This document shows positions 18,137 through 28,661 of a stretch of 64,000 nucleotides of DNA, in pieces. The first letter of the stretch is position 1; every line of letters starts with the position of its first letter. Under the pieces are notes generated by a model. It did not search any database. It was given only the letters and a program-made list of their open reading frames with translations, and had not been told where the DNA came from. The stretch is from Verrucomicrobiota bacterium (lineage in GTDB: Bacteria; Verrucomicrobiota; Verrucomicrobiia; Chthoniobacterales; Terrimicrobiaceae). The position numbers were made by a program, and so were the translations under genes. The DNA is taken from the NCBI GenBank assembly GCA_026398275.1, contig JAPLTF010000024.1, positions 19,115 to 83,114 on the forward strand. The letters are read 5' to 3'.

Positions 18137-20392
18137 CTATTTCAGCACTTCCAGCATCGTCCCGAGAATCGGGTGGGAGGTTTCATTTTTTGAAACCCGG
18201 ATCGGCTGGTGGGCCGGGTTGTCTGATTGGAATATCCAGCAGTCCGCATCCTGAGTGATGCGCTTGATCGCTTCGGTGCCAGGGCTGCCGGCACCGAATT
18301 CCGGGAGGTTTGCGATAATGATCTCGCGGTCGCGGCGAGGGGAGCGGTGGTATTCGAAGACGACGAGATCGCCGATCCGGAGAGTCGGCTCCATCGAGTC
18401 GCCGGCGACGCGCACGACGAAGCGGCCGGACTTCGCAAGGTGCCCGGGAACTTTGATCCAATCGAGGTCGCCGCTGGCATCGAGCGAGCCGGGTTCGAGT
18501 CCGTGGAACGGGTTTCCGGCGGCGAGGGAGCCGACGATGGGGAGATGGGTCTTGAATGCGCCATCGCCCACCTCGGGGAACGGAATGATGTTCGCGGTCA
18601 CGAATCCCTTGGGCGTGCCGCCGCCGTGCATTCTTTCCTCCGGCTCCGGATAGCGAACCGGCGAGGGCTGCGGGCGTGAAACTGGCGGTGCAGTGGCGAC
18701 GCGACTTTCGACTTCCCATCGTCCTGCGCCGCGTTGATTGGCGGTGACCTCGAATGCCTCGACAAACCGCGCGAACAGGCGGGGCTCCCAACTGCCGGGC
18801 CTGAACGGATCACGGCCGAGAAGGGTCTGCGCCTCGCGGGCGAATCGTTCGCCGAGGGCGGAGTCCAATCCGCGCCAGTAGTGGATGATCGTGTCGCGCT
18901 GTCGGTGAAGCAGGCCGTAGGTAGGAAGCTTGTCGCTTTTCGCGGCATTGATACCCGGTGCAGCGGGAAAAAGATTCCAGAGGTCGTTGTTCCGCCAGAG
19001 CGAGAACGGCATCGCGTGGTCCACCGCAAAGTCCGCTTCGAGCGACCTGTCCGACCACACGCAGACGCGATCCGGCAGCGACTGAAAGTAGCGCCGGGCA
19101 TCGTTGACATTCCGGGCTGGATCGGGGATCGCCAGCAGGCAGTCGATCACCAGGCTGGCTTTCACTGCGCCCTTCGTGAGCTGTTCAGTCAATTCCGCCC
19201 AGCGGAGAATCGTGGCATCATGGATCCAGCTTCCGGTGAGGCACAGTTCGCGCCAGAGGTTCGCGTCCATGCAGATGCTTTTGTCGAGTCGGTCGTATTG
19301 GAAAACATCGAAGTCGCCGCCACCCGCGTGGCGGACGGGCATGGTCCAGATCGTGTTTTGAAATTTCGCGCGCGCCGATTTCCAGAGCCTTGCAGCATCC
19401 TTCGTGAGGGTTCCGCTTTTCCAATCCGTATAAAATCCGGTCAGGCCGCCGGAAGTGCGGAAATGGTTGATCAGCGTTTCGAGCGGAGGGCGTATCGCGA
19501 CGCCGCTGCCGCCTCCCCTTTCCTCGCCGGTCCGCTGGCCGATGAATGCCGCGCTCTCGAAAATCGGCCAGTAGTAGAGCATCCATTTATCGGCGATCGC
19601 CTCGACCGGGATTTTGACTTTTCCTTCGGGTGTGTAGGCGGCGAGATGGTTCTGCGTCTGCGCGATTTCTGCAAGGGCCCGGAACAATGCCAGCTTGTAG
19701 GTGGCGTCCTTTTTGTCGCGGTTCAGGATGCCCTCAACGAGATGGAGCGGTCGTTCCGCGGACTCGTCGAGGCGCACAAACTCGATCACACACCATTGGA
19801 TTCCGTCGCGCCCAAGAGAATCCGCGACAATTTCGGAATTGCGGACGGAGAATCCCACCCGTTCGAAAAGCAGTTGCAGCTTCGCGGGTGGCAAGTCGCT
19901 GAACAGACGACCGTGAGCATCCCGACGTGTCGCGGGATCCACATCACTTCGCGAGCAGGGAACAGAAACAAGGAGCGTGCCGCCGGGCTTGAGAACCCGG
20001 CGGAGCGCATAGACGGTATCAAAGATTTTGTCCTCGGGCAGATGCATCAGGACAGCCGAGCAGAGAATACCGTCGAACTCCCCCTCGTCGAAGCGGCTCA
20101 GATCAGGCAGCTCCGCTTCGAGCAAGCGTCCATCCACCCTAAGCCCGTCCGCCTCGAGCGCGGATTGAGCGGCCGTAAGCATCGCCTGCGATGCATCCAC
20201 CCCGAAAGCGTCTTTGCCATTCTTCAGTAAGAAGCCGAGGTCGCGTCCGGTGCCGCAGCCGACATCAAGGATTCGCCGGCTCTTCTCAAATGTCCGCAGG
20301 AGGCGGCTTTCAAACTCCGGCGAAACCCCGGCATACCCGGAGGCGAGCCGCGAGGCATTTGTCGAATAGAATTCCGATGTCCGGGCATCCAT
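18137..20392 (-). CDS. SAM methyltransferase - HNH nuclease - S24 peptidase fusion
   Basis: This 751-residue protein combines three recognisable parts. Residues 1 to about 180 are a class I methyltransferase (ILDVGCGTG at 41-49, then GVDASQAML and LRRVLKPGGTLLVSVP). A helical region leads to an HNH nuclease motif: Asp458-His459 in AVDHAMPFSLWRNNDLWNLF, Asn473, Asn482 and Lys485. The C-terminus (about 615-751) is a LexA/UmuD-type S24 peptidase with an Ala625-Gly626 cleavage site (VGSLAAGNPF), Ser666 in GDSMEPTL and Lys710 in TEAIKRIT. There is no helix-turn-helix, so it is not a plain LexA or phage repressor. I infer a nuclease or modification effector controlled by self-cleavage. It ends exactly against the helicase remnant in a defence-type island. 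Confidence 0.8.
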   Translation of the reverse strand: MDARTSEFYSTNASRLASGYAGVSPEFESRLLRTFEKSRRILDVGCGTGRDLGFLLKNGKDAFGVDASQAMLTAAQSALEADGLRVDGRLLEAELPDLSRFDEGEFDGILCSAVLMHLPEDKIFDTVYALRRVLKPGGTLLVSVPCSRSDVDPATRRDAHGRLFSDLPPAKLQLLFERVGFSVRNSEIVADSLGRDGIQWCVIEFVRLDESAERPLHLVEGILNRDKKDATYKLALFRALAEIAQTQNHLAAYTPEGKVKIPVEAIADKWMLYYWPIFESAAFIGQRTGEERGGGSGVAIRPPLETLINHFRTSGGLTGFYTDWKSGTLTKDAARLWKSARAKFQNTIWTMPVRHAGGGDFDVFQYDRLDKSICMDANLWRELCLTGSWIHDATILRWAELTEQLTKGAVKASLVIDCLLAIPDPARNVNDARRYFQSLPDRVCVWSDRSLEADFAVDHAMPFSLWRNNDLWNLFPAAPGINAAKSDKLPTYGLLHRQRDTIIHYWRGLDSALGERFAREAQTLLGRDPFRPGSWEPRLFARFVEAFEVTANQRGAGRWEVESRVATAPPVSRPQPSPVRYPEPEERMHGGGTPKGFVTANIIPFPEVGDGAFKTHLPIVGSLAAGNPFHGLEPGSLDASGDLDWIKVPGHLAKSGRFVVRVAGDSMEPTLRIGDLVVFEYHRSPRRDREIIIANLPEFGAGSPGTEAIKRITQDADCWIFQSDNPAHQPIRVSKNETSHPILGTMLEVLK

Positions 20393-20536
20393 CGTCGTGA
20401 TTCAGAGGGTTTGTGGCACTCGCCGCGAGCTTGGTGTTTTCCCGCCTGGCAATAAAGTCCAAAAACTGCGAATCGCAGCGAGGCAAATTTTCATCCGGCC
20501 CGCGATCCTATCACCGGAACCCGGTCAACGGCTGTC

Positions 20537-21319
20537 CTACTCCGCCGGCTTTTTGAGCTGCTCGTCGATGAGGGGACGGATGGCGTTGGTGAGGGCGGTG
20601 TAGCCGGCGGCGTTGAGGTGGAGTTGGTCATCGCGGTAGAGGTCCATGCGGGGTTCGCCCTTTTCGTCGAAGACGAGGCTGTTCATGTCGAACCAGGCCG
20701 CAGCGGGGTCGGCTTTGATGACTTCGGCCATGTCCCGGTTGATGGCATCCATTTTGTCCCAGAAGTTGCGGCGGCTCGGGCTTTTGGTGAGCGAGAGGTA
20801 GAGGACGCGCGTCCCTGGGAGCTTGGAATGGACGAGGTCGAGGAATGCCTTCGTGTTTTGCACGGTGCTTTCCGGGGTTCGCTTCGGGTCGACCGTGTCG
20901 TTGGTTCCGCAGAAATACACGATGAGGCGCGGTTTGTAGGGGGCGACGATCTCGTCGAAGAAGTAGAGGCACTCCCAGGTTCTGCCGCCGCCGAAGCCGC
21001 GGTTGATCCAGGGAAGATCAGGAAAATTTTCCGCCATGGTCGGTTGCCAGAGCCGGATCGTGCTCGATCCCACGAAGAGAACTCCGCCGGGCGCGGGCGG
21101 TGACTGGACATCAGCGGCGAGAAACGCGCCGACCTCATTTTTGTGACCCTCGGCGACTTCGGTGGGAGGGATTCCGTGGCGGTCGATGGCCGTTGCTTCA
21201 GCCGGTGCCTCCGGGCTTTTGGCGCCGGCCAACGGAGCGGCCAGGACAAGGGCGGCAAGAAGGGCGGATGGGAAAACCGTCCGCGCGGCCTGCGGGAATT
21301 TCGAAAAATATGGAGTCAT
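20537..21319 (-). CDS. Secreted SGNH/GDSL hydrolase
   Basis: The 260-residue protein has a signal peptide (TVFPSALLAALVLAAPLAGA) and the four SGNH blocks: Ser in VLFVGSSTIRLW, Gly in NRGFGGGRTWE, Asn in YFCGTNDTVD and the Asp-His pair in RDDQLHLNAAGY. These enzymes cleave esters, often acetyl groups on sugars or lipids. It is exported, probably to the periplasm. The neighbouring DUF192 gene lies upstream on the same strand beyond a snap-back repeat, so they may not share an mRNA. Confidence 0.87.
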   Translation of the reverse strand: MTPYFSKFPQAARTVFPSALLAALVLAAPLAGAKSPEAPAEATAIDRHGIPPTEVAEGHKNEVGAFLAADVQSPPAPGGVLFVGSSTIRLWQPTMAENFPDLPWINRGFGGGRTWECLYFFDEIVAPYKPRLIVYFCGTNDTVDPKRTPESTVQNTKAFLDLVHSKLPGTRVLYLSLTKSPSRRNFWDKMDAINRDMAEVIKADPAAAWFDMNSLVFDEKGEPRMDLYRDDQLHLNAAGYTALTNAIRPLIDEQLKKPAE

Positions 21320-21360
21320 ATGAAATGGAAAAATGGACGGGAGGGTGTTGGGCTAATTCC

Positions 21361-21462
21361 AATGCTGTTCACTTAAGAAGGGAGCGCGGGCGTCCCGCCC
21401 GCTGGTTTTTCGGTTGCGGGCGGGACGCCCACGCTCCTTTTTGCAGCAAAGTGAACAGCATT
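21361..21462. repeat. Snap-back (MITE/REP-like) palindromic element
   Basis: Outer arms AATGCTGTTCACT (21361-21373) and AGTGAACAGCATT (21450-21462) enclose inner arms GGAGCGCGGGCGTCCCGCCC and its near-complement at 21417-21437. The whole 102 bases can fold into one long hairpin. It carries no gene and lies between two genes on the same strand, so it may also end transcription. The inner arm resembles the outer arms of the elements at 34346 and 35721. Confidence 0.7.
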
Positions 21463-21466
21463 GTTG

Positions 21467-21919
21467 TTAATTCCGCACCGGTTGAGGCAGGCCCGAGACG
21501 CGTTCGCCCGGCCAGATGTTTTTCTTTCCGAACCACCCCTGCTGCATCTCGAGGGCGTAGGCGATGCGAGAGAACGAGCTCTTGATGACTTTTTCGTCCT
21601 TCGGCTGCATGTCATGAATTTCCATGATCGTCCCGTTCTCGTCCATGAACGCGATCGAGAGCGGGACGAGCGTGTTTTTCATCCAGAACCCGGCGGGCCC
21701 GACCGAGGGCATGACGAAGAGCATGCCGGAGTCGGTCGCGAGCGCCTCCCGGAACATCAGGCCCGCAGAGCGCTCCGTATCGTCGTCCGCCACCTCGGCC
21801 CGCAGGCTTGTCGAGCCGATGCGCAGCGTGGCGACAGGGAGCTCGGGCTGTGCGACCTCAGCGGAATACAGGAGATGCGCGCTAAGGAGGAGCGCGGCAA
21901 ACAGGTGGTGGATTTTCAT
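21467..21919 (-). CDS. DUF192 exported protein
   Basis: The 150-residue product has a signal peptide (MKIHHLFAALLLSAHLLYS) and a DUF192 domain with RSAGLMFREAL, GMLFVM, FWMKNTLVPLSIAFMD and ALEMQQGWF. DUF192 proteins are small beta-barrel proteins of unknown function, usually exported. The length is standard. It is transcribed away from the respiratory operon that begins at 22098. Confidence 0.88.
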   Translation of the reverse strand: MKIHHLFAALLLSAHLLYSAEVAQPELPVATLRIGSTSLRAEVADDDTERSAGLMFREALATDSGMLFVMPSVGPAGFWMKNTLVPLSIAFMDENGTIMEIHDMQPKDEKVIKSSFSRIAYALEMQQGWFGKKNIWPGERVSGLPQPVRN

Positions 21920-22097
21920 AAAAAGAAATTTTACCGATTCTGTTGACAGTCGCGACCAGTATTTTGCACCCTCCTGCTTTCTTTACCCCATGGGCCAATT
22001 TTTGTTCTGCGTCAAAATTATTCAAGGAAGTGCCTCCGGGCAGTTCCTGCAGAACCGATCCGTGGATGCAATCCGTTGTTCATTTGCGCGGTGATCC

Positions 22098-22751
22098 ATG
22101 GCGAACTTTTTTCCTAAATGGACAAACTGGATACCCCTCAAGGTCGTGATCTGCCTTGGTGTGGTGGGTGTGGCTGTCGCGGGCGGGATCACGTATTACT
22201 TCACGCCGAAATACACGCGCGTCGGCTACATGCCCACACAACCGGCTCCCTTTTCGCATGCGATCCATGTGGAACAACTGGGCATGGACTGCCGGTATTG
22301 TCATAGTTTTGTCGAAGTGGCCTCGCATTCGAACATTCCCACCACCCAGGCCTGCATGGCGTGCCACACGCAGATCCGGCCGACGAGTCCGAAGCTTGAG
22401 GCGGTGCGCGAGAGCTGGAAGACCGGGCAGCCGGTGAACTGGGTCCGCGTTCACAAGGTGCCGGACTACACGTATTTCAACCACGCCGTGCATGTGAACC
22501 GCGGGGTGAGCTGTTTCAGCTGTCACGGCGCGGTCAACGAGATGAAGACCGTCTTCCAGGACCAGCCGCAGAGCATGTCCTGGTGCCTCAACTGCCACCG
22601 CGCTCCGGAGAATTTCCTCCGCCCGCCCACGGAAATTTACAACATGAAGTGGAAACCGGCACCGGGCGAGAGCCAGAGGAAGATCGGCAATGAATTCAAA
22701 GCGGCCTGGGAAGTGAACCCGCCGGTCACCTGCGGAGGCTGCCACCGATGA
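22098..22751 (+). CDS. actA: Alternative complex III subunit A, pentahaem cytochrome c
   Basis: The 217-residue protein has one N-terminal transmembrane helix (VVICLGVVGVAVAGGITYYF) and five haem c motifs: CRYCH, CMACH, CFSCH, CLNCH and CGGCH. This is the standard composition of ActA, the periplasmic electron-transfer subunit of the quinol:cytochrome c oxidoreductase called alternative complex III. It is the first gene of a 12-kb operon and overlaps actB by four bases (ATGA). Confidence 0.93.
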   Translation: MANFFPKWTNWIPLKVVICLGVVGVAVAGGITYYFTPKYTRVGYMPTQPAPFSHAIHVEQLGMDCRYCHSFVEVASHSNIPTTQACMACHTQIRPTSPKLEAVRESWKTGQPVNWVRVHKVPDYTYFNHAVHVNRGVSCFSCHGAVNEMKTVFQDQPQSMSWCLNCHRAPENFLRPPTEIYNMKWKPAPGESQRKIGNEFKAAWEVNPPVTCGGCHR

Positions 22752-25700
22752 AAAAGATCCTCAACCATCCGCCAAGGGAAGCCCGGCCGAACATCTGGCG
22801 CAGCCTGCGCGAGTTCGAGAACGATCCGGAGTTTGCGAAACACCTCGAAGCGGAATTTCCGCGCGGGGCGGATGTCTATGAGGACAGCGGGCTTTCGAAG
22901 CGCGATTTCCTCAAGCTCATGGGGGCGTCGATGGCGCTGGCAGGCGTCGGGTTGACCGGATGCCGGCGCCCGGAGGCCCACCTCGTGCCGTTCGCGAAAG
23001 GCGTCGAGTGGACGATCCCCGGAAAATTTCTTTACTACGCGACATCGATGCCGACGCGGACCGGCGCGATCCCGCTGATCGCGAGCACGTCCGACGGCCG
23101 GCCCACGAAGCTCGAAGGCAACCCGCTCCATCCGTTCAGCAACGGCGGAACCGATTCGTTCGCGCAGGCGGCGATTCTTGATCTCTACGATCCGTATCGC
23201 GCGAAGACGATTCTCGACCGGGGCAAGGCGGTGGATGCCGCGGCGTTCGATGCGTTCCTCCAGTCCGTGAGCCAGGGCGGAGGAAAAGGCGTCGCCTTCC
23301 TCGCCGAAAAGAAAAATTCTCCGACCCGTGACCGGCTGCGCACCGAGCTGGAGCGGAACTTCCCCGGTGTCCTCTGGGCGGAATACGAGCCGCTTGGTGA
23401 CAGCGAAGCCGAGGCTGCCGCTGCGGCGGCATTCGGTGCGGGGACCCGCTTGCTGCCGAAGTTCGACCGGGCGGATGTCATCCTCGCGCTCGACAGCGAC
23501 TTTTTGAATCCGATCGAGACCGGCATCGGCTACGCCGCCGGATTCTCCGCCCGCCGGAACCCCGATCAGCAAGGGGCTCCGATGAACCGCCTTTATGTGG
23601 TCGAGAACCACTACACGATCACAGGCGGGATGGCCGACCACAGGCTTCGCAGCAAAGTTTCCGATCTCGGGGAATTCGCCCGGCGGCTTGCGATCGTCAT
23701 TGCCGGGCAGACCAGTGACCCCGGGCTGGCAGCGGTTCTCGGGGCGTTCCCGAAAGCAGAAGCGGAGTTCGACGAGGCATGGATCACCGGGTGTGCGAAC
23801 GACCTGCTCGCCAACCCCGGCCGGTCGCTTGTTCTCACCGGACCGCAGACGCCGGCGGCCATCCAGGTTCTCGTCCATGCGATCAACAACGCGCTCGGAA
23901 ACCTCGGCACGACGCTCTTGGGAGTCGCGAATCCCGCACCGGCGGCGGCCACCATCGCCGACCTCGCGAAAGCCATGGCCGCGGGCGCGGTCAAAACCCT
24001 TTTCATCCTTGGCGGGAATCCGGCCTACAACGCGCCGGCCGATCTGAATTTTGTTTCCCTGCTCGCGAAAGTTCCCGACGTAGTGAAGCTTGGCCTGTTC
24101 GAGGACGAGACCTCCCGCGTCTCCCGCTGGCACGTCCCCGCCGCGCACTTCCTGGAAACATGGGGAGACGCCCGCACATACGACGGCACATACTCCTCGG
24201 TCCAGCCGATGATCCTTCCCCTTTGGGGCGGCGTCTCCGAGTTGGATATCCTGTCGAAACTTCTCGGCGGAGCCGCTGTGGACGGTCCGGAACTTGTCCG
24301 GGCGACATTCGATTCTCTCGCGCCAGCCAGCGCCGTCTCCGAGGCCGGCGGACCGGATCTGCTTTGGAACAGCTTCCTTCGCATCGGATTCCTTCCCGGG
24401 ACCGGATTCGCGGAAGCGGCTCTTCATTTCTCGGCCGCGGCCGCATCCGCCATCGCTGCAAAAGCCGCGCCCGCCGCCCATGGGATCGAGCTCGTCTTCC
24501 TGCAAAGCCCGAGCGTCGACGACGGCCGCTACGCCAATAATTCCTGGCTCCTCGAGACTCCGGATTTTGTGACCAAGGTGACATGGGACAATGCGGTTCT
24601 TGTCAGTCCGGCCACGGCGAAAGCTCTCGGGATCAAGGCCAATAATTTTGGAAAATTTGAGGAGATTGCTCAGAAGCTGGGGAACGAGATCGACTACGAC
24701 CTGGTCGCCGACATCGTCGAGCTCAGCGACGGTAAAAACACGATCGAGGCCGCCGCGATCGTGGCTCCCGGCCATGCCGACGACTCGCTGTCGATCGCGC
24801 TCGGCTACGGCCGCAAAGGCGTCTCCGCATTGATGGAGAACGTCGGCTTCGACGCCTATCCGCTCCGCTCGTCGTCCTCACCGCGGCTTTCCACAGGGGT
24901 GTCGATCAAGGTTACCGGCAAAACCTATCCGCTGGCCCAGACGCAGGAGCACCGGAGTATGGAGGGCCGCGACCTTGTCCGCGAGGGCACGATCGAGCGC
25001 TATAAGGAAAACCCCGCCTTCGCCCAGAAGATGGGTATGGATGCGCACATCCCGGAAAACATTTCGCTCTACACCCACCCGGCGCTCACGTCGGCCGAGC
25101 AGTGGGGGATGACGGTCGACCTCAACACCTGCACCGGATGCAATGCCTGCGCGGTCGCGTGTCAGGCGGAGAACAACGTGCCGGTCGTCGGCAAGGCGCA
25201 AGTCCGGAAAAACCGCGACATGGCATGGATCCGGATCGACCGCTACTTTGCGGGCGAGCCCGATGAGCCCGAGATGCTGTCGCAGGCGATGATGTGCCAG
25301 CACTGCGAGAATGCGCCGTGCGAGACCGTCTGCCCGGTGAACGCCACGGTCCACAGCGAGGACGGCCTGAACCTCATGGCCTACAACCGCTGCATCGGCA
25401 CCCGGTATTGCGCGAACAACTGCCCGTGGAAGGTCCGCCGCTTCAACTATTTCGATTACAACCAGCGCCCGATCGACCAGCTCTACTGGGGGCCGCTCGC
25501 CAAAAAAGGCATGGCCGACAGCCTCAAGATGGCAAAAAACCCGAACGTCACCGTCCGCATGCGCGGCGTGATGGAAAAGTGCACGTTCTGCATCCAGCGG
25601 ATCGAGGAGGCAAAAATCTCACGACTCGTCGAGGCCGGCCCGACCGCGAAGAGCGAGACCCCGATCAGCGCGTTCAAGGTCGCCTGCCAGCAGGCGTGCC

Positions 25701-25987
25701 CGAACGACTCACTCGTTTTCGGCGACATCATGGACCGCGAAAGCCGGGTAGCCCGCCTGCGAAGCAGCGAGCGCGGCTACACGATGTATAACTACCTCAA
25801 CGCCGCCCCGCGCGTCACCTATCTCGCAAGGATCAGAAATCCGAACCCGAAAATGCCGGGCGCCGACAGGGTCGGAATGGCCAACGGCGCCCCGCACGGC
25901 GAACACGAGGCCGCCGGCCCCCATGATTCCCAGACCTCCCATTCTTCCCATGAGCCCGCTGCTCCCACCCCTGCGGAGGCCCACTAA
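22748..25987 (+). CDS. actB: Alternative complex III subunit B, Fe-S molybdopterin-like protein
   Basis: The 1079-residue protein begins with a Tat-type signal around residues 55-80 ([18 protein letters not shown]). The middle resembles the molybdopterin oxidoreductase fold, which in ActB holds no cofactor. The C-terminal 300 residues are a ferredoxin-like domain with [44 protein letters not shown], and CTFC with CQQACPNDS, ligands for four Fe-S clusters. It is a natural fusion of the B1 and B2 domains, as usual for the family. Confidence 0.93.
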   Translation: MKKILNHPPREARPNIWRSLREFENDPEFAKHLEAEFPRGADVYEDSGLSKRDFLKLMGASMALAGVGLTGCRRPEAHLVPFAKGVEWTIPGKFLYYATSMPTRTGAIPLIASTSDGRPTKLEGNPLHPFSNGGTDSFAQAAILDLYDPYRAKTILDRGKAVDAAAFDAFLQSVSQGGGKGVAFLAEKKNSPTRDRLRTELERNFPGVLWAEYEPLGDSEAEAAAAAAFGAGTRLLPKFDRADVILALDSDFLNPIETGIGYAAGFSARRNPDQQGAPMNRLYVVENHYTITGGMADHRLRSKVSDLGEFARRLAIVIAGQTSDPGLAAVLGAFPKAEAEFDEAWITGCANDLLANPGRSLVLTGPQTPAAIQVLVHAINNALGNLGTTLLGVANPAPAAATIADLAKAMAAGAVKTLFILGGNPAYNAPADLNFVSLLAKVPDVVKLGLFEDETSRVSRWHVPAAHFLETWGDARTYDGTYSSVQPMILPLWGGVSELDILSKLLGGAAVDGPELVRATFDSLAPASAVSEAGGPDLLWNSFLRIGFLPGTGFAEAALHFSAAAASAIAAKAAPAAHGIELVFLQSPSVDDGRYANNSWLLETPDFVTKVTWDNAVLVSPATAKALGIKANNFGKFEEIAQKLGNEIDYDLVADIVELSDGKNTIEAAAIVAPGHADDSLSIALGYGRKGVSALMENVGFDAYPLRSSSSPRLSTGVSIKVTGKTYPLAQTQEHRSMEGRDLVREGTIERYKENPAFAQKMGMDAHIPENISLYTHPALTSAEQWGMTVDLNTCTGCNACAVACQAENNVPVVGKAQVRKNRDMAWIRIDRYFAGEPDEPEMLSQAMMCQHCENAPCETVCPVNATVHSEDGLNLMAYNRCIGTRYCANNCPWKVRRFNYFDYNQRPIDQLYWGPLAKKGMADSLKMAKNPNVTVRMRGVMEKCTFCIQRIEEAKISRLVEAGPTAKSETPISAFKVACQQACPNDSLVFGDIMDRESRVARLRSSERGYTMYNYLNAAPRVTYLARIRNPNPKMPGADRVGMANGAPHGEHEAAGPHDSQTSHSSHEPAAPTPAEAH

Positions 25988-25989
25988 CC

Positions 25990-27402
25990 ATGTCCGAAGC
26001 CACCGCCACGATTGAGGAGAAGCTAAGCGACGAGGAGAAGCAGGTCGTCCGGCCGCCGCTCGTGCTTAACAAGCGCACGATGGGCTGGATCAGCAGCTAC
26101 ATCAGCTCGATCGTCGAGGACAAGACACCGACATGGTGGTGGGTTTCGATGGGGGTCACGGTTCCGCTGACGCTCATGTGCCTGGCATGCCTCGCGTATC
26201 TCATCGCGACCGGCGTCGGCGTCTGGGGAAACAACCATCCGGTCGGGTGGGCGTGGGACATCACCAATTTCGTTTTCTGGATCGGTATCGGCCATGCCGG
26301 CACCCTGATTTCGGCGATTCTTTTCCTGACCCGCCAGAAGTGGCGCACGTCGATCAACCGTGCCGCCGAGGCGATGACATTGTTCGCCGTCGTCTGCGCC
26401 GGCATCTATCCCGCGCTCCACGTCGGCCGCGTGTGGATGGCGTGGTTCCTTGCGCCTGTGCCGAACGCGAACGGGATCTGGCAAAACTTCCGCAGCCCGC
26501 TCCTGTGGGACGTGTTCGCGGTGTCCACGTATTTCACCGTGTCCGTGTTGTTCTGGTATACCGGGCTGATTCCGGATCTCGCGACGATCCGCGACCGCTG
26601 CACCTCGAAGATCAAGAAGTTTATTTACGGGGTGATGGCGCTCGGATGGCGCGGCGGCAACCGCCAGTGGCGGCACTACGAAAAAGCTTACCTCATCCTC
26701 GCCGGCCTCTCGACCCCGCTCGTGCTCTCGGTCCACTCGGTCGTGTCGTTCGATTTCGCCACGTCGGTGATCCCCGGCTGGCATACGACGATCTTCCCGC
26801 CCTACTTCGTGGCCGGCGCGATCTTCGGCGGATTTGCGATGGTGCTCACGATCATGATCCCGGCCTGCGCGATCTACAAGCCGCTGCACGACCTGGTGAC
26901 GATCAACCACGTGGACAAGATGTGTAAGATCATTTTGCTCACCGGCTCGATCGTTGGCTACGCCTACCTGATGGAGTTGTTCATCGCATGGTATGGCGGC
27001 AACCCGTTCGAGCGCGCGGCGTTCTGGTATCGGGCGTTCGGCCCCTACTGGTGGGCTTACGCGGCGATGATGTTCTGCAACGTGATCGCCCCGCAGATGT
27101 TCTGGTTTAAATATTTTCGGACGAATTTGCTGTGGGTCTGGATCATCGTCCAGTTTCCGAACATGGGCATGTGGTTCGAGCGCTTCGTGATCATCGCGAC
27201 GACGCTGTCGCGCGACTTCACGCCGTCCGCGTGGGGGATGTTCCATCCGACCTGGGTCGACATCTGCACGTTCATCGGAACGTTCGGGCTCTTCACGACG
27301 CTGTTCCTGATCTTCATCCGGTTCCTGCCGATGATCTGCATGTTTGAAGTCAAGGCGGTCCTGCCCGAGGCGGATCCACATCACGGGGAGGCGCACCACT
27401 GA
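25990..27402 (+). CDS. actC: Alternative complex III subunit C, NrfD-like
   Basis: This 470-residue polytopic membrane protein (about ten helices) belongs to the NrfD/PsrC family and binds quinol in alternative complex [23 protein letters not shown] and [24 protein letters not shown] segments contain the family His residues. It starts two bases after actB ends and overlaps the first base-pairs of actD at 27402. Confidence 0.93.
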   Translation: MSEATATIEEKLSDEEKQVVRPPLVLNKRTMGWISSYISSIVEDKTPTWWWVSMGVTVPLTLMCLACLAYLIATGVGVWGNNHPVGWAWDITNFVFWIGIGHAGTLISAILFLTRQKWRTSINRAAEAMTLFAVVCAGIYPALHVGRVWMAWFLAPVPNANGIWQNFRSPLLWDVFAVSTYFTVSVLFWYTGLIPDLATIRDRCTSKIKKFIYGVMALGWRGGNRQWRHYEKAYLILAGLSTPLVLSVHSVVSFDFATSVIPGWHTTIFPPYFVAGAIFGGFAMVLTIMIPACAIYKPLHDLVTINHVDKMCKIILLTGSIVGYAYLMELFIAWYGGNPFERAAFWYRAFGPYWWAYAAMMFCNVIAPQMFWFKYFRTNLLWVWIIVQFPNMGMWFERFVIIATTLSRDFTPSAWGMFHPTWVDICTFIGTFGLFTTLFLIFIRFLPMICMFEVKAVLPEADPHHGEAHH

Positions 27403-27962
27403 TGAGCACCGCCGGCAACAAATCCGCCCCGGTCTTCGGCATCGCCGCGGAATTTTCCTGCGCGCGGGACCTCTACCATGCGGCGGAAAAGATCCGCGAC
27501 GCGGGGTTCCGGAAATGGGACGTCTTCTCGCCGTTCCCGATTCACGGGATGGACGAGGCGATGGGGATGAAGCGGTCGCTCCTCGGGAAGATCGTCTTTC
27601 TCGGCGGGCTCACCGGATTTTTCACAGCCGTGACGCTGGAGTTCGTGCCGACATCGTTTCTGTATCCGCTCATCGTCGCCGGCAAGCCGACAAACCTGTT
27701 CACCGTGCCCGCGTTTTTTCCGATCATGTTCGAGCTCACGATCCTGATCTCGGCGTTCACCGCGGTCTTCGGGATGCTGATCATGAACGGGCTCCCGCGC
27801 CTCAACCATGCGCTCTTCAACTGGGACCGGTTCAAGAAAGTGACTGAGGACAAGTTCTTCGTCGCGATCGAATCCGGTGACCCGAAATTTTCCGAGCGCT
27901 CCGTCCGCGACCTCCTCGAATCCCTCGGGGGCACGAACGTCACCACCATCCACGGAGACTAG
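27402..27962 (+). CDS. actD: Alternative complex III subunit D (DUF3341)
   Basis: The 186-residue protein begins with a soluble domain (FGIAAEFSCARDLYHAAEKI, KWDVFSPFPIHGMDEAMGM) followed by two transmembrane helices, and ends FFVAIESGDPKFS. This is the DUF3341 pattern of ActD. Its start shares bases with the actC stop, which implies translational coupling. Confidence 0.92.
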   Translation: MSTAGNKSAPVFGIAAEFSCARDLYHAAEKIRDAGFRKWDVFSPFPIHGMDEAMGMKRSLLGKIVFLGGLTGFFTAVTLEFVPTSFLYPLIVAGKPTNLFTVPAFFPIMFELTILISAFTAVFGMLIMNGLPRLNHALFNWDRFKKVTEDKFFVAIESGDPKFSERSVRDLLESLGGTNVTTIHGD

Positions 27963-27965
27963 GCC

Positions 27966-28658
27966 ATGTTGAAATACTTCTTCATCCTCTTCGCACTGCT
28001 CGTGATCCTGGTGGTCTCTATGGCCGGGTTCCGCGGGCAGAAGTCCCCGCGCTCGCCGATCGAGATTTTCCCTGACATGGACCACCAGCCGAAGGTGAAA
28101 GCTCAGGTCGCCAGCTCGTTTTTTGCGGATGGCCGCAGTAACAGAAAGCCGGTGGCTGGCACGGTGCCGATCGGCTACGCGATTCCGCTGCACAAGCCGG
28201 TGGGCGATTCCGTCGGCGAGGCCAGCGGACCCTACAAGCAGATCTATTTTTCTTCAGGCCCGATCTATTTCGACACGGGAAAAATCGGCGACCAGTGGGG
28301 GACGGGGATGCCGTATGAGATCACTCCGGAATGGATGGATCGCGGGCGCGAGCGGTTCACGATCAACTGCGCCCCCTGCCACGGCGCTACTGCCGCCGGA
28401 ACCGGGATCGCAGGGAAATTCGGCCTCGTCGCCATCGCGAACCTTCACCAGGACAGGATCCGTCAGATGGCCGACGGCGAGATTTTCAACACCATCACAA
28501 ACGGCAAGAACACGATGATGGGATACGGCGACCGCATCCAGGTTCAGGACCGCTGGGCGATCATAGCCTATGTCCGGGCGCTGCAAAAGTCGCAGGGCGG
28601 GGCAACGGTCAAGGATGTGCCGGATGGCGAACGGGCCGCACTGGAGGCGCAGAAATAG
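27966..28658 (+). CDS. actE: Alternative complex III subunit E, monohaem cytochrome c
   Basis: The 230-residue product has an N-terminal membrane segment (YFFILFALLVILVVSMAGF), no Cys suited for lipidation in the usual place, and one haem c site, NCAPCHGATAAG. The axial Met is probably in TMMGYGD. ActE passes electrons towards the terminal oxidase. It lies three bases after actD. Confidence 0.92.
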   Translation: MLKYFFILFALLVILVVSMAGFRGQKSPRSPIEIFPDMDHQPKVKAQVASSFFADGRSNRKPVAGTVPIGYAIPLHKPVGDSVGEASGPYKQIYFSSGPIYFDTGKIGDQWGTGMPYEITPEWMDRGRERFTINCAPCHGATAAGTGIAGKFGLVAIANLHQDRIRQMADGEIFNTITNGKNTMMGYGDRIQVQDRWAIIAYVRALQKSQGGATVKDVPDGERAALEAQK

Positions 28659-28661
28659 ACC

